From Ardenticatenales bacterium (GTDB taxonomy: Bacteria; Chloroflexota; Anaerolineae; Epilineales; Epilineaceae), in contig JADYYS010000025.1 of NCBI GenBank assembly GCA_020853525.1, positions 1 to 32,412 of the forward strand: DNA of 32,412 bases. The letters are read 5' to 3'. Below, one piece after another: positions 19,628 to 25,857 of this stretch. Both the position numbers and the translations under genes were made by a program. The number at the start of each line of letters is the position of its first letter. Position 1 is the first letter of the stretch. Below the pieces are notes generated by a model. That model made no database searches, was not told the DNA's origin, and saw only the letters and a program-made list of their open reading frames with translations.

Positions 19628-20611
19628 GTGGTCATGATGTCCGAACTGCCCCTCGGCCCACTGCCCGACGTCCCCGAGGCGACGAGTGATCCCGAGGCGC
19701 TCATCGCGTTCGAGGGTCGGATCGCGCGCGGCGAGCGGATCGAGCCGGGGGATTGGATGCCCGCAGACTACCGGCGCCAGCTGACCCGGCTCATCCAGCA
19801 GCACGCGAACAGCGAGCTGATGGGCGCGCTGCCGGAAGGCATGTGGATTCCTTTTGCGCCCTCGTTCAAGAGGAAGCTGGCGCTGATCGCCAAAGTGCAG
19901 GACGAGGTCGGGCACGCGCTGTACCTCTATCGGGCCGCGGAGACGCTCGGCAAGCCGCGGACGCAGATGATCGAGGAGCTGCTGAACGGCACCTCCAAGT
20001 ACTCGAACGTCTTCAACTACCCGGCCGAGACCTGGGGCGACATCGCGATGATCGGCTGGCTGATCGACGGGGCGGCGGTGGTGAACCAGACGATCATGGC
20101 GACGGGCTCGTACGGGCCGTACGCCCGCGCGCTGAAGCGGATCACGTACGAGGAGGCGTTCCATCTCAAGCAGGGTTACGACGTGACGGTGGCGCTGGCC
20201 ACCGGGACGCAGCTGCAGCGCGACATGGCGCAGGAGGCGTTCAACCGGTGGTGGTGGCCCACGATGATGTTCTTCGGCCCGCCGGACAAGCAGAGCGTCC
20301 ACACCGGGATCCTCCACCGCTGGGGGGTGAAGCCCAAGAGCAACGACGAGCAGCGCCAGGAGTTCCTGCGCAAGTTCGTCCCGAAGATGATCGAGCTCGG
20401 CTTCGACATCCCGGACAAGGACCTGCGCAAGGATCCGCAGACCGGCGACTGGATCATCACCCAGCCGGACTGGGACGAGTTCAAGCGCGTGATCAACGGC
20501 GACGGCCCGATGAACAAGGAGCGCCTGGCGCTGCGCCGGCTGATCTACGACGAGAGCTCGTGGCTCCGGACCGCGCTCGACCGCCACGTCCCGCTGCCGG
20601 CGGCCGCATGA
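19628..20611 (+). CDS. paaA: Phenylacetyl-CoA epoxidase subunit PaaA (catalytic)
   Basis: The 327-aa ferritin-like protein is the di-iron catalytic subunit of the ring-1,2-epoxidase that turns phenylacetyl-CoA into its epoxide with O2. It has the family segments [42 protein letters not shown] and [16 protein letters not shown], plus the two iron-binding E-x-x-H motifs EVGH (E93/H96) and EAFH (E176/H179). The GTG at 19628 is chosen because GGAGG (19616-19620) sits seven bases upstream; in-frame upstream starts (TTG 19577, ATG 19583) would lie at the predicted transcription start. First gene of paaABCD. Confidence 0.96.
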   Translation: MVMMSELPLGPLPDVPEATSDPEALIAFEGRIARGERIEPGDWMPADYRRQLTRLIQQHANSELMGALPEGMWIPFAPSFKRKLALIAKVQDEVGHALYLYRAAETLGKPRTQMIEELLNGTSKYSNVFNYPAETWGDIAMIGWLIDGAAVVNQTIMATGSYGPYARALKRITYEEAFHLKQGYDVTVALATGTQLQRDMAQEAFNRWWWPTMMFFGPPDKQSVHTGILHRWGVKPKSNDEQRQEFLRKFVPKMIELGFDIPDKDLRKDPQTGDWIITQPDWDEFKRVINGDGPMNKERLALRRLIYDESSWLRTALDRHVPLPAAA

Positions 20612-20638
20612 GCCGCGCGCACCCTCGGCAGGCCGACG

Positions 20639-21106
20639 ATGTACGGTGACCCGACCGCCGACGCGGATCCGAGCGTGGCGTTCGGCCACGACATGCCGTT
20701 CTATACCCGCGACTGGCACTTCGATCCCTACCACCAGCGCCTGACCGTCGCCCGGCGCGGCGCGCCCGACGCCGTGCACTTCGACACGGAGTGGGGCAAC
20801 TGGGAGGTCTTCATCCAGGAGAAGCGCGGCGAGCACCACACGCACGCCGGAACGCTCCACGCGCCGGACGCCGAGATGGCGATCATGCTGGCCAAGGAGA
20901 ACTACGCGCGCCGCGGGCCGTGCGTGAACATCTGGGTCGTTCCGGAGGACGCCATCGCGGCCTCCGCCTACGAGGACGCGGACATGTTCGAGCACACGAC
21001 GGACAAGATGTACCGCGATCCTGCCGGGTTCCAGGGGCTGCGCAAGAAGGCGCAGGCGGGCAAGGAGCGCGTGGGCGACGAGGCGGCGGCAGGGGGCAAC
21101 CCGTGA
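20639..21106 (+). CDS. paaB: Phenylacetyl-CoA epoxidase subunit PaaB
   Basis: The 155-aa product contains the PaaB core from about residue 55: WEVFIQEKRGEHHTHAG, LHAPDAEMAIMLAKENYARR and the segment ending in NIWVV. PaaB bridges PaaAC heterodimers in the epoxidase complex. This copy is longer than the usual roughly 95 aa, with about 50 extra residues before the core (FYTRDWHFDPYHQRL...) and a charged tail. The ATG at 20639 lies 27 bp after paaA; no strong Shine-Dalgarno is visible. Its stop overlaps the GTG of paaC by three bases, which implies coupled translation. Confidence 0.93.
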   Translation: MYGDPTADADPSVAFGHDMPFYTRDWHFDPYHQRLTVARRGAPDAVHFDTEWGNWEVFIQEKRGEHHTHAGTLHAPDAEMAIMLAKENYARRGPCVNIWVVPEDAIAASAYEDADMFEHTTDKMYRDPAGFQGLRKKAQAGKERVGDEAAAGGNP

Positions 21107-21972
21107 CGACCACGACCCCCTTCGACCTCGCTTCCGCCCCCGCCGACGCCCGCGCCGCACTGGACGCCTACGTCCTGGCGCTCGCGGATGACGCCCTGCT
21201 CCAGGGCCACCGCGACAGCGAGTGGACGGGGCTCGGGCCGATCCTGGAGGAGGACATCGCGTTCAGCAGCATGGCACAGGACGAGATCGGCCATGCGCTG
21301 GTGTGGTACACGCTGCGCGCCGAGCACCTCGGGGCGCCGACGCCGGACGAGCAGGCGTTCCGGCGCGATGCGGCCGGGTGGCGCAACGCACGGCTGGTCG
21401 AGCTGCCGCGGGGCGACTACGCGACCAGCCTGATCCGCCGGACGCTGTTCGACATCGCCAAGGCCATCCAGTACGACGCGCTGCGGCACAGCGCGTGGCC
21501 GCCCTTGGCAGTGGCCGCCGGCAAGCTGCGCCAGGAGAAGAAGTATCACCTCCTGCACAACCAGGCCTATGTGCGGCGCCTGGGCACCGCCGGCGCCGAC
21601 AGCCACGACCGGCTGCAGTCGGCGCTCGACGCCCTGTTCCCGGCCGCGCTCGGCCTTTTCGAGCCGACGGCGGGCGAGGCGGCGCTGACGGCGCTCGGCG
21701 TGGTGACGCCGTCGGCGGCGCTGTCGGCGGTCTGGCTCGGCGCGGTGCGCGCGCTCCTCGCGCAGTCCGGGCTGTCGGCTCCGATCGCGACGGTGGCGGC
21801 AGTCGGCGGCGAAGGTGACGGCGCCGGGGCCGGTGCGGGCGCGGGCGATGTCCTGCGCACGACGGTGGCGCCGGATGTCGGCGGGCGGCGAGGCGAGCAC
21901 ACGGACGATCTGGGGGCGATGCTGGACGCGATGCAGTCGCTCCATCGCTCCGACCCCGAGGCGACGTGGTGA
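21103..21972 (+). CDS. paaC: Phenylacetyl-CoA epoxidase subunit PaaC
   Basis: The 289-aa ferritin-like subunit forms the structural partner of PaaA. Visible family features are SSMAQDEIGHALVWYTL, a middle segment FDIAKAIQYDALRHS, RQEKKYHLLHNQAY, and the C-terminal HTDDLGAMLDAMQSLHRSDPEATW. The first E-x-x-H (DEIGH) is kept, while the second site reads KKYH without the glutamate, in line with a non-catalytic role. A short Gly/Ala-rich stretch (about 232-246) is an internal low-complexity loop. The GTG at 21103 overlaps the paaB stop, with AGGGGG six bases upstream. Confidence 0.94.
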   Translation: MTTTTPFDLASAPADARAALDAYVLALADDALLQGHRDSEWTGLGPILEEDIAFSSMAQDEIGHALVWYTLRAEHLGAPTPDEQAFRRDAAGWRNARLVELPRGDYATSLIRRTLFDIAKAIQYDALRHSAWPPLAVAAGKLRQEKKYHLLHNQAYVRRLGTAGADSHDRLQSALDALFPAALGLFEPTAGEAALTALGVVTPSAALSAVWLGAVRALLAQSGLSAPIATVAAVGGEGDGAGAGAGAGDVLRTTVAPDVGGRRGEHTDDLGAMLDAMQSLHRSDPEATW

Positions 21973-22550
21973 CGGCGCCGGGTGCGGCCTCGGATGCGCC
22001 CTCGAGGGAGCCTGCGAGGGAGTTGACGCCCGAGGCCGTCTGGGACGTCCTGCGCACGGTGAACGATCCCGAGATCCCGATGGTGTCGGTGGTGGACCTG
22101 GGGATCATCCAGGCGGTCGTGATCGACGCAGTCGACGGGGCGGCGGGCGGCGGCTGCGCGGTCCGCATCGACATGACGCCGACGTTCACCGGCTGTCCGG
22201 CGCTGGACATGATGCGCACCGAGATCGCGGCCGCGGTGGCGTCGCTTGGCGCGGCGTCCGTCGAGGTGCGCGTCGTTCTCGACCCGCCGTGGAGCAGCGA
22301 CCGGATCGCGCCGGCCGCCCGCGAGGCGATGCGCGCGATCGGCCTGGCGCCCCCTCCGCCGGCGACGCGCTTCACGGCCGACCCGACGCTCTCCCTCACC
22401 CTGGCCGCGCCGGACGAACCGCCGACGGCGTGCCCGTTCTGCGGCAGCATGGACACCGTGACGGACAACCCGTTCGGGTCGACGTTGTGCCGGTCCGTGC
22501 ATTACTGCAACGGGTGTCGGCAGCCGTTCGAGGCGTTCAAGGCGTTGTAG
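21969..22550 (+). CDS. paaD: PaaD-like Fe-S/maturation protein (MIP18/DUF59 family)
   Basis: The 193-aa protein has an N-terminal MIP18/DUF59 domain (VWDVLRTVNDPEIPMVSVVDLGII; PTFTGCPALDMM) and a C-terminal cysteine cluster: CPFCGS (C155, C158), then a later cysteine near 176 and CNGC (near 181-184). PaaD is needed for phenylacetyl-CoA epoxidase activity, probably for metal or cluster assembly. The GTG at 21969 overlaps the paaC stop (GTGA), matching the paaB-paaC junction; a second GTG directly before it (21966) is equally possible. Last gene of the operon; no PaaE reductase follows. Confidence 0.93.
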   Translation: MTAPGAASDAPSREPARELTPEAVWDVLRTVNDPEIPMVSVVDLGIIQAVVIDAVDGAAGGGCAVRIDMTPTFTGCPALDMMRTEIAAAVASLGAASVEVRVVLDPPWSSDRIAPAAREAMRAIGLAPPPPATRFTADPTLSLTLAAPDEPPTACPFCGSMDTVTDNPFGSTLCRSVHYCNGCRQPFEAFKAL

Positions 22551-22572
22551 GGGCGATGCAATCGCATCGCCC
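22551..22572 (+). terminator. Hairpin after paaD
   Basis: A perfect 9-bp stem, GGGCGATGC (22551-22559) with GCATCGCCC (22564-22572), and an AATC loop starts directly at the paaD stop. There is no T tract, so termination efficiency is uncertain, but its position marks the end of the paa operon. Confidence 0.5.
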
Positions 22573-22627
22573 GCGGGCCCCCGCATCACAACGCACCTCG
22601 GCCTCCACATCATCCCGATCGACAGTG

Positions 22628-22665
22628 TCGCCTCCCAAGCGACGGTTTCGCCCCCCGAGCGACGG
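22628..22665. repeat. Two-copy 20-bp repeat upstream of the HU-like gene
   Basis: Units 22628-22645 and 22648-22665 (tcgcc-ccc-agcgacgg) match at 16 of 18 positions with a 20-bp period. Each can fold on TCGC/GCGA. They lie about 35 bp upstream of the proposed -35 and could be an operator, but chance duplication is possible. Confidence 0.5.
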
Positions 22666-22697
22666 CTGCGCGGCGGCGGCGCGACAGGTTTTCGGCG

Positions 22698-22725
22698 TTC
22701 ACGGCACCTTGACAGGCGTTATCCT
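22698..22725 (+). promoter_or_regulatory. Possible promoter of the HU-like gene
   Basis: TTCACG (22698-22703), a 16-bp spacer and TATCCT (22720-22725) precede the gene at 22788. A consensus TTGACA lies at 22709-22714 but has no -10 at the right distance. Confidence 0.35.
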
Positions 22726-22787
22726 GGCCCCATCGCCCGAGGCGGCTTGCCGGCGGGCGCACGGTCCACCCAACAGGAGACGTCAAC

Positions 22788-23216
22788 ATGGCAACGTGGA
22801 TTCAGGCTCTGTCCGCCTATCGGCCGCGCATCGTCGGCGCCGTGACGGTCGGTCTCGACGAGCTGGCCGACTACCTGGCCGTCGGGACGCTGGTGACGCG
22901 TCCGCTGGCCCGGATGGTCCTCGAGGAGCTGGGCCGCATCGTGCTGCTGCAGCTGCGCGACGGCAAGAAGGTCCGGCTGCCGGGCATCGGCGTGTTCGGC
23001 GTCGAAGTCCGGATGGACGGGACGATGTACCCGACGGTCCGCCTGGCGAGCGAGCTGCGCGACGGGCTGGCGGACATCGACGCCTTCCAGGGGACGATCC
23101 AGCACCGGGAGTCGATCGGGCTGGACCTGGCGTCGCTGAAGGAGCGCTGGGACCGGGAGCACCCGGGCGATGCGCTGGAGATGCCGCCGGGGCGCACGAA
23201 AGCTACGACGATGTAG
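22788..23216 (+). CDS. HU-like (HU-HIG type) DNA-binding domain protein
   Basis: The 142-aa product resembles the HU/IHF fold. A helical N-terminal half (LDELADYLAVGTLVTRPLARMVLEELGRIVLLQL) is followed by the signature DGKKVRLPGIGVFGVEVR, equivalent to the GxxVxLxGFGxF segment of HU. A C-terminal extension (about 95-142) is charged and unassigned. The DNA-bending arm is shorter than in classical HU, as in the HU-HIG group. The ATG at 22788 has AGGAG eight bases upstream. It is monocistronic, with a hairpin terminator downstream. A nucleoid or regulatory role is inferred only from the fold. Confidence 0.72.
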   Translation: MATWIQALSAYRPRIVGAVTVGLDELADYLAVGTLVTRPLARMVLEELGRIVLLQLRDGKKVRLPGIGVFGVEVRMDGTMYPTVRLASELRDGLADIDAFQGTIQHRESIGLDLASLKERWDREHPGDALEMPPGRTKATTM

Positions 23217-23256
23217 CCACTCCGCGTGCGGGAGGGACAACCGAATAGACAGGCGC

Positions 23257-23290
23257 GAGGGGCGGTCCGAGTGGGGGCCGCCCCTCTCTG
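23257..23290 (+). terminator. Terminator-like hairpin after the HU-like gene
   Basis: A perfect 9-bp stem (23257-23265 with 23278-23286) and 12-base loop is followed by TCTG. It lies between the HU-like gene and the next promoter. Confidence 0.55.
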
Positions 23291-23291
23291 C

Positions 23292-23300
23292 TGCTATCAT
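23292..23300 (+). promoter_or_regulatory. Extended -10 promoter of the small gene at 23333
   Basis: TGCTATCAT (23292-23300) is an extended -10 element, almost the same as the one before the NYN gene. No -35 is evident. Transcription would start near 23307, about 25 nt before the chosen ATG. Confidence 0.5.
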
Positions 23301-23332
23301 GCCGCCGCACGTCTGCCATGATCGGAGCCGCT

Positions 23333-23563
23333 ATGCCTGCCACGCCTGACACCCTGTCGATGGACCCGCGCGCCGTACGACTGCGCTTGGCATTCGATCT
23401 GTTCGAGGCAGGTGTGGCGATGGAGCGACTTCGCTTGCGCCGCAACCACCCTGGCCTGTCGGACGCGGAGGTCGAGGAGCTGCTCCGGCGATGGCTGCGG
23501 CGTGAGGGGGAACCGGGTGACGCCAGCGGGAGGGTTGTCCCGTGGCCGCGGACGACACGATGA
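23333..23563 (+). CDS. Small conserved protein of unknown function
   Basis: The 76-aa product is mostly helical and charged. Its core, VRLRLAFDLFEAGVAMERLRLRRNHPGLSDAEVEELLRRWL, fits a small family that I recall as often paired with nucleotidyltransferase (AbiEii-like) genes; this recollection is unverified. The ATG at 23333 has GGAG five bases upstream; an in-frame ATG at 23318 would begin about 11 nt after the predicted transcription start and lacks a ribosome-binding site. Its stop codon overlaps the start of a short reading frame (ATGA), which suggests a coupled partner that is now truncated. No function is assigned. Confidence 0.65.
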   Translation: MPATPDTLSMDPRAVRLRLAFDLFEAGVAMERLRLRRNHPGLSDAEVEELLRRWLRREGEPGDASGRVVPWPRTTR

Positions 23564-23619
23564 ATCCGTTGCAGCGCGTGCTCGGCGCCTCGATGAGATG
23601 CCTGGCGGATCTCGGTTAG
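23560..23619 (+). pseudogene. Truncated coupled reading frame (possible nucleotidyltransferase remnant)
   Basis: An ATG overlapping the stop of the small gene (ATGA at 23560-23563) opens 19 codons, MNPLQRVLGASMRCLADLG, and stops at a TAG inside the first full copy of the 22-bp repeat array. The peptide resembles the start of AbiEii-like nucleotidyltransferases (an N-terminal helix before the conserved GG-S segment), but the rest is absent. It is either a gene cut off by the array or a chance short frame. Confidence 0.35.
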
Positions 23620-23741
23620 ACAGCCGTCGTGTCTAACCGAGACAGGACGCATGTCTCGGTTAGACACGACGCGAGTCTCGGTTAGATCTTCGGGCGATCT
23701 CGGAAGGACACGGCGCGGGTCTCGGCGTTCGACCCGAGGGG
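23588..23741. repeat. Phased 22-bp repeat array with an inverted unit
   Basis: The 11-bp word TCTCGGTTAGA occurs exactly at 23610, 23654 and 23676, and in inverted form (TCTAACCGAGA) at 23632. Degenerate copies lie at 23588 and 23698 (8/11) and 23720 (6/11). All seven start positions are exactly 22 bp apart. Around 23630-23666 the repeats form a perfect 15-bp inverted pair with a 7-bp loop. The array lies between the truncated frame and the oxidoreductase gene; the remaining stretch to 23802 shows nothing else. Confidence 0.85.
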
Positions 23742-23802
23742 TGTAGACTCCGGGCGGCGGGATCGAGTTTCCGAGTCCCGCTTTCGGCAACCGAGGTGCA
23801 CC

Positions 23803-24783
23803 ATCAAGGCGATCGTTCAAGACAGATATGGTTCCGCCGATGTCCTGCAGTTCAAGGACATCGCCAAGCCGGAGCCTGGCGACGACGATGTGCTCGTCCG
23901 CGTCCACGCCGCGGGCGTCGACCGGGGCGTTTGGCATCTGATGACGGGGCTGCCGTACCTGATGCGGGTCATCGGGATGGGCTTCCGCGCGCCCAAGGTG
24001 GCGGTGCGGGGCCGGGAGGTCGCCGGGACGGTCGAGGCGGTCGGCCGGAACGTGACGGCGTTCAAGGCGGGCGACGAGGTCTACGGGTTCAGCGACGGCA
24101 GCTTCGCCGAGTACGTGTGCGCCAAGGCGACGCAGCTCGCGCCGAAGCCGAAGAACGTCACGTTCGAGCAGGCGGCGGTGGTGCCGGTGTCCGCGATCAC
24201 CGCGCTCCACAGCGTCCGCGACGCGGGCGATCTGAAGGCGGGCCAGAAGGCGCTGATCATCGGCGCCTCGGGCGGCGTCGGCACGTACGCGGTGCAGATC
24301 GCCAAGGCGATCGGCGCCGAGGTGACGGGCGTCTGCAGCACGGGCAAGGCGGACCTCGTCCGGTCGATCGGCGCCGACCACGTGATCGACTACACCCGCG
24401 AGGACTGCACGGACGGCTCGCGCCGCTACGACCTCATCGTCGACACGGGCGGCCGGCGGCCGTTGTCCCAGCTGCGGCGGGCGTTGAACGCCGATGGGAC
24501 GTTGGTGGTGGTCGGCGGCGAGGGCGGGGGCCGGTTTATGGGCGGCTTCTTGCGCGGGATGCTGGCACCGCTGCGGGCGATGGGGTCCAAGCAGAAGCTG
24601 AAGGGGCTCATGCCGGACGAGCGGAAGGACGACCTGGTCGCGCTGACGGGGATGATCGAGGCCGGCCAGGTCGTGCCGGTCGTCGACAAGGCGTTTCCGC
24701 TGGGCGAGGCGGCGGAGGCGGTGCGGTACATGGAGCAGGGGCGGGCGCGGGGGAAGGTGGTGGTGCGGGTTTTGCCGGGGTGA
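23803..24783 (+). CDS. MDR-family NAD(P)-dependent quinone/alcohol oxidoreductase with apparent ATC start
   Basis: The 326-codon frame encodes a zinc-independent medium-chain dehydrogenase/reductase. The N-terminal segment KAIVQDRYGSADVLQF leads into VLVRVHAAGVDRG, REVAGTVEAVGRNV, GDEVYGF and the NAD(P)-binding GASGGVG (154-160). The position where relatives have ATG (MKAIVQ...) reads ATC at 23803-23805, with GAGG six bases upstream exactly as a ribosome-binding site should be. No in-frame ATG, GTG or TTG lies between the preceding repeats and that point. The next usable start, GTG at 23890, would remove 29 conserved residues. Either a rare AUC start, a silencing mutation or a base error. The substrate is unknown. 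Confidence 0.8.
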   Translation: MKAIVQDRYGSADVLQFKDIAKPEPGDDDVLVRVHAAGVDRGVWHLMTGLPYLMRVIGMGFRAPKVAVRGREVAGTVEAVGRNVTAFKAGDEVYGFSDGSFAEYVCAKATQLAPKPKNVTFEQAAVVPVSAITALHSVRDAGDLKAGQKALIIGASGGVGTYAVQIAKAIGAEVTGVCSTGKADLVRSIGADHVIDYTREDCTDGSRRYDLIVDTGGRRPLSQLRRALNADGTLVVVGGEGGGRFMGGFLRGMLAPLRAMGSKQKLKGLMPDERKDDLVALTGMIEAGQVVPVVDKAFPLGEAAEAVRYMEQGRARGKVVVRVLPG

Positions 24784-24823
24784 GGGCGGAATCACGCCCC
24801 CCGTTACGATAGGAGACCCAACC

Positions 24824-25123
24824 ATGTACGGCACGATCATGCGCGGATCCGTCCGCCCGGAAGACCGAGCGGCGCTGGTGGCCGCGATCGAAGCGGGCGA
24901 GAGCGTGGCGGTGCCGGGCTTCCTCGGCTCGCGCCTGCTGATCCCGGACGAGCGCGCGGACGAGGTGTGGTTGGCGGTGTTCTTCACGGACAAGGCGGCG
25001 TACGAGCGGAACGCGGCGGATCCGGGGCAGCATGCGCGGTATGTGGCGATGCGGGGGTGGATGACGGGGGATCCGGAGTGGGTGGATGGGGGGTGGGTGG
25101 GGTTGGGGCCGGAAGGGGGGTGA
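24824..25123 (+). CDS. Small dimeric alpha/beta-barrel (ABM/YCII-like) protein
   Basis: The 99-aa product resembles the dimeric alpha/beta-barrel superfamily (antibiotic-biosynthesis-monooxygenase-like): MYGTIMRGSVRPEDRAALVAAIEA, a middle strand VPGFLGSRLLIP, and EVWLAVFFTDKAAYERNAADP. Catalytic residues cannot be named with confidence. The ATG at 24824 has AGGAG eight bases upstream. It lies 40 bp after the oxidoreductase gene and may be co-transcribed with it. Its last 35 bases on the coding strand are extremely G-rich and form a G-quadruplex-type motif, encoding a Gly/Trp/Val-rich tail. Confidence 0.7.
   Translation: MYGTIMRGSVRPEDRAALVAAIEAGESVAVPGFLGSRLLIPDERADEVWLAVFFTDKAAYERNAADPGQHARYVAMRGWMTGDPEWVDGGWVGLGPEGG
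25088..25120 (+). other. G-quadruplex-type motif
   Basis: Five runs of three or more G separated by short loops (25088-25120) lie at the 3' end of the small barrel-protein gene and just before the promoter of the toxin-antitoxin operon. The sequence alone meets the G3+N1-7 rule; folding is not shown. Confidence 0.6.
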
Positions 25124-25126
25124 GCT

Positions 25127-25155
25127 TTGGCGAACCCATGCCCGGGTGATACCAT
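25127..25155 (+). promoter_or_regulatory. Promoter of the toxin-antitoxin operon
   Basis: TTGGCG (25127-25132), a 17-bp spacer and TACCAT (25150-25155) with an extended TG (25147-25148) precede the antitoxin gene by about 90 bp. No obvious operator palindrome for autoregulation was found. Confidence 0.45.
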
Positions 25156-25245
25156 CGACGCACATACCCTGCGATCGGGCACTCCTCATGTCGGCGAACT
25201 TCGGACGCGTCGTCGCGCATGTCACGGCCAGTGGAAGGAGCAGAA

Positions 25246-25470
25246 ATGCCGCCGGTAACAATCGATGAAATCGAAGAGCGTATGCGGCAGCTGCCTCCAG
25301 AGAAACTCTCCGTCGTGTATGACTTTGTCTCGTACCTGCTGGATCGTGATCTTGCCGACCTCTTCGGAGACGCTTCATCGGATGCACGCGCTACTATGCT
25401 GGCATCCGAGGCCGTGCTCGGCCGCGACTGGCTGCGCGAGGAAGAAGATGAGGCGTGGGCAGATTTGTAA
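25246..25470 (+). CDS. Antitoxin-like protein (partner of a PemK/MazF-type toxin)
   Basis: The 74-aa, strongly acidic protein contains TIDEIEERMRQLPPEKLSVVYDFVSYLLDR, the pattern of DUF2281-like antitoxins, and ends in a charged tail rich in Glu and Asp (REEEDEAWADL) able to mask a toxin. The ATG at 25246 has AAGGAG five bases upstream; an upstream in-frame ATG (25219) lacks one. It overlaps the toxin gene by 16 bp, the usual antitoxin-first order. Antitoxin identity rests on size, charge and position rather than a named domain, so it is moderately sure. Confidence 0.72.
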   Translation: MPPVTIDEIEERMRQLPPEKLSVVYDFVSYLLDRDLADLFGDASSDARATMLASEAVLGRDWLREEEDEAWADL

Positions 25471-25787
25471 GGGGCGACGTGGTGGTGGCGCCTTTTCCGT
25501 TTTCGGATCTGAGCGCTGCAAAGAAGCGACCCGCGTTGGTCGTTGCTCAGCTTACCGGAGACGACGTCGTTCTTTGTCAGATTACCAGCAGGCAAGTGAC
25601 AGATGAGTATGCAATTGCTTTGTCTGAGAGCGACTTCATGTCCGGAAGTTTGCGTCAATCCAGCAACATCCGACCCAATCGCCTCTTCACGGCCGATACA
25701 GGCATCATTCTGTACCGTGCTGCGACGATCAGCCAGTCCAAGATGAAGGATGTGCAGGACAAGCTCATCCACATGTTCTCAGACTAG
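25455..25787 (+). CDS. PemK/MazF-family toxin (mRNA endoribonuclease)
   Basis: The 110-aa product has the family opening VRGDVVVAPFPFSDLSAAKKRPALVV, then DDVVLCQITSR and SNIRPNRLFTAD, matching the MazF/PemK beta-barrel fold that cleaves mRNA at specific short sites and is inhibited by its antitoxin. The start is GTG 25455, inside the end of the antitoxin gene, so the toxin is translationally coupled. Base composition is lower in GC than its neighbours (many T-ending codons), which suggests recent acquisition. It stands at the left side of the restriction-modification island. Confidence 0.9.
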   Translation: MGRFVRGDVVVAPFPFSDLSAAKKRPALVVAQLTGDDVVLCQITSRQVTDEYAIALSESDFMSGSLRQSSNIRPNRLFTADTGIILYRAATISQSKMKDVQDKLIHMFSD

Positions 25788-25857
25788 GGCGCCATCAAAC
25801 AACAAGGGTTTCGCTGAGAACCCCCGGCATCCTCCTGCACCGTGAAGGGTCAAGCAG

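Noticed and set aside
22709-22714. Consensus TTGACA upstream of the HU-like gene
   Set aside because: No -10-like hexamer lies 16-18 bp downstream; TTCACG/TATCCT was preferred, with low confidence.
23588-23741. The 22-bp array as a CRISPR
   Set aside because: The conserved word is only 11 bp, the intervals are 11 bp, one unit is inverted, copies degrade at both ends and no cas gene is nearby.
23796-24812. A 338-codon frame starting at a GTG just before the oxidoreductase
   Set aside because: It is out of frame with the conserved MDR sequence and gives Arg/Gly-rich nonsense; its GTG is part of the ribosome-binding region of the true gene.
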